From Flavobacterium oreochromis (GTDB lineage Bacteria; Bacteroidota; Bacteroidia; Flavobacteriales; Flavobacteriaceae), in the NCBI RefSeq assembly GCF_019565455.1, contig NZ_CP067377.1, positions 1,116,001-1,180,000 of the forward strand: a DNA stretch of 64,000 nt. The letters run 5' to 3'. Of this stretch, positions 60,569-64,000 are shown piece by piece; position 1 is the first letter of the stretch, and every line of letters starts with the position of its first letter. The translations under genes and the position numbers were made by a program. The notes under the pieces are model-generated. The model ran no database searches. It was not told where the DNA came from and saw nothing but the letters and a program-made list of their open reading frames with translations.

Positions 60569-61522
60569 ATGGACACGAAAATTTTGATCATTGGGGCTTG
60601 TGGACAAATAGGCACCGAACTTACACAAAAATTACGCCAACTTTATGGAGTAGAAAATGTAATTGCTTCTGATATTAGAAAATTGAATATAGATGTAGTA
60701 AATGACGGAATTTTTGAGGTTGTAAACGCATTAGATTACAATCAAATAGAATTTCTAATTGAAAAATATAAAATTACAGATGTTTATCTAATGGCAGCTT
60801 TACTTTCAGCTACTGCTGAAAAAAATCCTGCTTTTGCTTGGGACCTAAATATGAACTCTCTTTTTCATGTTCTAAATTTAGCAAAAGCTGGGAAAATTAA
60901 AAAAGTATATTGGCCATCTAGCATAGCGGTTTTTGGTCCTACTACTCCAAGAGAAAATACGCCTCAATATACAATTATGGAGCCTTCTACGGTTTACGGA
61001 ATTAGTAAACAAACAGGTGAAAGATGGTGTGAGTATTATCACAAACAATATGGAGTGGATGTCCGTAGTTTACGTTATCCCGGATTAATTTCATGGAGTA
61101 CTCCTCCAGGAGGAGGTACTACTGATTATGCAGTAGATATTTATCATAAAGCAATTACAGAAGGTAAGTTTACATCATTTTTATCAGAAAATTCAGGTTT
61201 ACCCATGATGTATATGGATGATGCTATAAAAGCAACGATTAACATTATGCAGGCTCCCGCTGAAGATATTAAGATAAGATCCTCTTACAACTTAGGGGCT
61301 ATGAGTTTTACTCCTGCTCAAATAGCGACTGAAATAAAAAAACATTACCCTGATTTTGCCATTGATTACGCTCCTGATTTTCGTCAACAAATTGCAGATA
61401 GTTGGCCTGCAAGTATAGATGATTCTTCTGCAAGACAAGATTGGAATTGGAAAAATGATTTTGATTTAGAATCAATGACGGTAGAAATGTTTAAACAATT
61501 AAAAGAAAATATTTATAAATAA
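60569..61522 (+). CDS. SDR-type L-threonine dehydrogenase-like protein
   Basis: An extended SDR enzyme of 317 residues like the epimerase-type L-threonine 3-dehydrogenases, which oxidise threonine to 2-amino-3-ketobutyrate with NAD+. Evidence: nucleotide-binding GACGQIGTEL (about 8-17), the Ser in WPSSIAVFGPTTP, the catalytic pair YxxxK in YGISKQTGE (about 147), and LRYPGLISW. UDP-sugar epimerases are the other candidate, but the TPPGGGTTDYAVDIY loop is typical of the threonine dehydrogenase group. It stands alone and converges with the NTF2-like gene. Confidence 0.82.
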   Translation: MDTKILIIGACGQIGTELTQKLRQLYGVENVIASDIRKLNIDVVNDGIFEVVNALDYNQIEFLIEKYKITDVYLMAALLSATAEKNPAFAWDLNMNSLFHVLNLAKAGKIKKVYWPSSIAVFGPTTPRENTPQYTIMEPSTVYGISKQTGERWCEYYHKQYGVDVRSLRYPGLISWSTPPGGGTTDYAVDIYHKAITEGKFTSFLSENSGLPMMYMDDAIKATINIMQAPAEDIKIRSSYNLGAMSFTPAQIATEIKKHYPDFAIDYAPDFRQQIADSWPASIDDSSARQDWNWKNDFDLESMTVEMFKQLKENIYK

Positions 61523-61523
61523 T

Positions 61524-62011
61524 TTATTTTTTGAATTTTTCAATTAAAGCGTCTTCTATAGGCGCTTTAATTTTTATAACCTCATTTGTATTCTCATTAG
61601 GTATTGTCATAGATAAGATATAGTGCTTAATTTTCCATTTTTTTCCTTCTTTAATAAGAATACCACTACCTCTACAAATTTTCATTTGAGTGTTAAGTAA
61701 TTCATCAAACCAAGCTGTTTTTTTATCAGTAGATAAATAAATATTTCTATCTAACGCAAAAAAGTTCCATGCTTTACCTTTGTCAAAGTAAGGTTTTGCA
61801 AAATCCATAAAAGCCTTTTTGTTCCAATTTTCTGTAGCATCAGTACCGATAAAAAGGATTCCTCTGACATGGCGTCAAAATAAGTCTTAAATTTTGCTTC
61901 TGAGGCAGCTTTATGCCAGTTGTCTAGTAGCGCGTTAATTTCTGTATTTTCTTTTGTCTGAGCAAAAGAAAAAGAAGTTGTAAGAAAGAATAAAACAAAG
62001 GTTTTGTTCAT
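61524..62011 (-). pseudogene. Exported NTF2-like (SnoaL-type) protein, frameshifted
   Basis: From ATG at 62011 there is a signal peptide (MNKTFVLFFLTTSFSFAQ) and a domain of about 140 residues with the NTF2/SnoaL pattern (NALLDNWHKAASEAKFKTYFDAMSEESF ... FFALDRNIYLSTDKKTAWFDELL ... GSGILIKEGKKWKIKHYIL). The frame breaks in five T (61851-61855 as A on plus); one more T joins SFFIGTDATENWNKKAFMDFA to the rest, giving about 162 residues. The ligand or reaction is unknown. The gene ends 1 bp from the stop of the SDR gene on the other strand. Confidence 0.75.
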
Positions 62012-62279
62012 ACTACTTGTTTTTAAATGATATTTTAAATAGTAGGAAGGAAATTCCTTATTCAAATATATTAAAAGATTTAATTAAAATAAGAAGTTTA
62101 ATGGGTGGATTGGTAATATAAAGTTATAGGGCTTAATTAAACTATAAAAAACACTTTACAACAAAACTAAAACCCTAAGATTCTCTAAAAAAATAAATAT
62201 TTTTTAGAGAAAAAAACACTACAAATCAATGAGTTATATTTTAAATTGATTTTTTTTCAAAAAAAAACATTTTTTTTAC

Positions 62280-62309
62280 TTGCAGATCTAAAAAACAGTC
62301 GTATATTTG
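62280..62309 (+). promoter_or_regulatory. Promoter of the tRNA-Asp gene
   Basis: TTG at 62280-62282 and TATATTTG at 62302-62309 with 19 bp between; a close match to the Bacteroidota -33/-7 consensus. Confidence 0.7.
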
Positions 62310-62338
62310 CACTCACAAAACAGGAACACTGTTAGTAA

Positions 62339-62412
62339 GGTTTGGTAGTTCAGTTGGTTAGAATACATGCCTGTCACGCATGGGGTCGCGGGTTCGAGTC
62401 CCGTCCAGACCG
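62339..62412 (+). tRNA. tRNA-Asp (anticodon GTC)
   Basis: A cloverleaf with acceptor arms GGTTTGG and CCAGACC (one G-T wobble), anticodon loop with GTC inside CTGTCAC, and T-arm GGTTCGAGTCCC. The length is 74 bases to the discriminator G; CCA is not encoded. A good promoter precedes and a terminator follows. Confidence 0.96.
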
Positions 62413-62413
62413 C

Positions 62414-62447
62414 AAAAGCTCTTCTAAAGAAGAGCTTTTCTTTTTTT
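62414..62447 (+). terminator. Terminator of tRNA-Asp
   Basis: Perfect 12-bp stem (62414-62425 with 62428-62439) and a T run. Confidence 0.9.
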
Positions 62448-62534
62448 TACCATTTCTATATAATTCTAATTGCCTCGAAATAAATAAAGAATTCAATATT
62501 CAGTCTTTTCCAAATTTAACCTTTTGCCTTAAAA

Positions 62535-62569
62535 ATCAGGACAAAAAGGATCGATACTAAAAGTTGTGG
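62535..62569 (+). repeat. Left terminal inverted repeat of the IS
   Basis: The 35-bp end contains two tandem 15-bp units (ATCAGGACAAAAAGG, then ATCGATACTAAAAG) followed by TTGTGG, probably transposase-binding sites. Confidence 0.7.
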
Positions 62570-62613
62570 AGAATATCAAAATAGTGATTTTTGCATTTCT
62601 AAAATCAACATAA

Positions 62614-62970
62614 ATGCAAGATTCTTTTATTGATCTTATCAAGATATTATTGCCCGAAATAATTGTCGACTATTTCGAACTAATCTCCTTTAAAAAAGGC
62701 GAAGAAATCCTTTATCTTTATCTACGTAAGATCAACTCAATTCCTAAGGAGTACAGTGATGCAAAGTTAAGTTCGAAAGGATTCTTCGAAGAAATAACGG
62801 TTCAAGATTTTCCTATACGAGGTCATAAAGTTTATCTTCATATCACCCGTAGAAGATGGCTTAACGAAGATACTAGACAAGTAGTTTTTAGAAACTGGGA
62901 TTTAGTAGCCAACGGTACTCGAAGAACTAAGGAGTTCGCGGCTTTTTTAAAAGAAATCAATAGATTCTAA
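62614..62970 (+). CDS. ISAon1-family transposase N-terminal region protein
   Basis: A 118-residue protein starting MQDSFIDLIKILLPEIIVDYFEL. It has the RGHKVYLHITRRRWL and VVFRNWDLVANGTRRTKEFAAFLKEINRF blocks of the first ORF of ISAon1-type elements and would supply the DNA-binding part of the transposase. It ends 2 bp before the next frame, which lies one frame further, as expected for a two-ORF element joined by frameshifting or separate initiation. Confidence 0.85.
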   Translation: MQDSFIDLIKILLPEIIVDYFELISFKKGEEILYLYLRKINSIPKEYSDAKLSSKGFFEEITVQDFPIRGHKVYLHITRRRWLNEDTRQVVFRNWDLVANGTRRTKEFAAFLKEINRF

Positions 62971-62971
62971 A

Positions 62972-63944
62972 CCAAATGACTGTAATGCAATAGCTTCATT
63001 TTATGGGGTGAATAGCAGGAATTTACAATATCAATACTAAGGAATTTCTAAGTGAATTTAAATCGTGGAATCAATTAAAACGCGCAAAAGAGTGGTTGCT
63101 CTTTCCTGAAGACATAGGTAAATATTTGTCATTAGATGAAACCTCCCTTTCTAATGGAGAGCTTTATACAGTACTGACTAACAAAACGGCTAAAGGTAAG
63201 AAAGGAACAATAGTAGCGATGATAGCTGGTACCAAGGCAGAAACAGTTATAGAGATCATCAACAAAATACCGTTAAGAGCACGGAATTTAGTCTGTGAAA
63301 TCACTCTAGATATGGCAGGAAATATGGGGTTGATTGCTAAGAGATGCTTTCCAAAGGCAACCCTTGTTACGGATCGCTTCCATGTTCAAAAGTTAGCTAT
63401 AGAAGCATTGCAAGAAATCAGAATCAAATACGGTTGGCAAGCTATAGATCAAGAAAACGAAGCTATAGAGAAGTCGAAGATATGTAAAGAGAAATATCAA
63501 CCAATAATATTGTCTAATGATGATACTTTCAAACAACTTTTAGCTCGAAGTCGTTATTTTTTGTATAAAAACAAATCGAAATGGTCGCAAAATCAAAAAC
63601 AGCGAGCAACTATATTGTTTCAATATTATCCAGATATAGAAAAAGTATATAACCTTACCCAGGATTTACGTGAGATATTTAACAAAACAACTGATAAAGT
63701 TGTCGCTTATACCAAATTAGCTAAATGGCATGAAAAGGTAAATCAATCAGGTTTTAAGTCATTTAATATAATATCTAGAACAATCGAGAATCATTATCAA
63801 ACCATATTAATTTATTTTGATAACAGAAGCACTAATGCTTCTGCAGAATCCTTTAACGCAAAAATAAAAGCATTTAGAGCGCAATTTAGAGGTGTGCGTA
63901 GTATAGAATTTTTCCTTTTTAGGCTAACTAAAATTTATGCGTAA
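62972..63944 (+). pseudogene. ISAon1-family transposase, catalytic part, frameshifted
   Basis: The DDE catalytic region of an ISL3-type transposase. It begins with an HTH-like stretch (CNAIASFYGVNSRNLQYQY) in one frame and continues in another from about 63038 (KEFLSEFKSWNQLKRAKEWLLFPE). Conserved DDE blocks are LSLDETSLSNGELYTVLTNK, the second Asp in CEITLDMAGNMGL followed by VTDRFHVQKL, and the Glu in ASAESFNAKIKAFRAQFRGV. One surplus base near 63037 interrupts it. From the frame shift to the stop (63944) the frame is open and looks complete. Confidence 0.82.
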
Positions 63945-63955
63945 TTTGAGTTCCC

Positions 63956-63990
63956 CCACAACTTTTGGTATTGATTCTTTTAGTATTGAT
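63956..63990 (-). repeat. Right terminal inverted repeat of the IS
   Basis: Complement of the left end with 29 of 35 positions matching; two tandem 15-bp units are clearer here (ATCAATACTAAAAGA and ATCAATACCAAAAG). The window ends 10 bp later. Confidence 0.75.
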
Positions 63991-64000
63991 CCCTTTTTTA

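Larger units (their letters stand above)
62535..63990 (+). mobile_element. ISAon1-like insertion sequence (ISL3-type transposase)
   Basis: About 1.46 kb bounded by inverted terminal repeats (62535-62569 and 63956-63990; 29 of 35 positions match), each with two imperfect 15-bp units. It encodes a two-gene transposase of the ISAon1 group: an N-terminal region protein and a DDE catalytic part of the ISL3 type. It lies 123 bp after tRNA-Asp. No clear target-site duplication was seen. The catalytic gene is broken once near its 5' end, so the copy may be inactive. Confidence 0.8.

Noticed and set aside
1..64000. CRISPR array or tandem repeats
   Set aside because: No regularly spaced direct repeats were seen when reading through the intergenic regions.

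Overview
The window is AT-rich chromosomal DNA from a member of the Flavobacteriaceae (Bacteroidota), probably Flavobacterium-like. The evidence is a gliding-motility lipoprotein (GldH), two secreted proteins with type IX secretion (T9SS) C-terminal signals, a SPOR protein with a CCDC81-type HU domain, a TonB-plug-like carboxypeptidase regulatory domain, and several promoters of the Bacteroidota type (TTTG/TTG, about 19-22 bp, then TAnnTTTG). There are no rRNA genes, no CRISPR array and only one tRNA (Asp, GTC). The species cannot be fixed from the sequence alone.

Layout. 1-1.7 kb: the end of an L,D-transpeptidase-like protein overlapping an SH3 lipoprotein, perhaps an effector/immunity pair. 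2-11 kb: a surface protein, ssb, a zinc-ribbon protein, an SDR protein, a DMT transporter, an S9 peptidase, a thioesterase, a SPOR protein and dprA. 11.1-14 kb: a tRNA U34 hydroxylation operon (trhO, trhP, ferredoxin). 14.2-19.8 kb: ricT, gldH, a class A PBP and scoAB. 19.9-27.1 kb: a T9SS-secreted M4 metalloprotease, an rRNA methyltransferase, 1.8 kb of decayed DNA and a tail-fibre-like exported protein. 49.3-62 kb: a CAT-like acetyltransferase, a HAD phosphatase, ferritin with a small Cys-rich protein, metG, an LD-carboxypeptidase, yraN, mfd, a threonine-dehydrogenase-like SDR and an NTF2-like protein. 62.3-64 kb: tRNA-Asp followed by a complete ISAon1-like insertion sequence.

The most interesting part is 27.8-49.0 kb, which looks like one signalling-plus-exopolysaccharide locus. 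On its right edge a tightly packed minus-strand operon encodes a CheY-like receiver, a stand-alone H-NOX haem protein, a histidine kinase with an N-terminal HNOBA-like domain (the partner domain of H-NOX in soluble guanylate cyclase), a FIST-domain protein (the family that contains the NO sensor NosP), a second histidine kinase, an HPt protein and a LytTR DNA-binding response regulator. On its left are a receiver domain fused to a GT2 glycosyltransferase, a large PTPS-related membrane protein, an Ig-like exported protein, a membrane-anchored GH5-like glycosidase, a GT4 glycosyltransferase, a flippase, a STAS-like protein, a TPR/beta-barrel outer-membrane protein and a large T9SS-exported protein. 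A palindromic TTCGACGAA-type site occurs in the intergenic regions in front of three groups of these genes. I infer that nitric oxide (or another haem ligand) controls production and export of a surface polysaccharide.

About eighteen reading frames are broken by one-base length changes, nearly all in runs of A or T and mostly losses; one further gene carries an in-frame stop. The spread across conserved housekeeping genes (ssb, mfd, scoA, rlmI) makes uncorrected long-read consensus errors the simplest explanation, so genes labelled pseudogene here are probably intact in the cell unless stated otherwise. By contrast, 3.4-4.1 kb and 24-25.7 kb carry many stops in all frames and look truly decayed.
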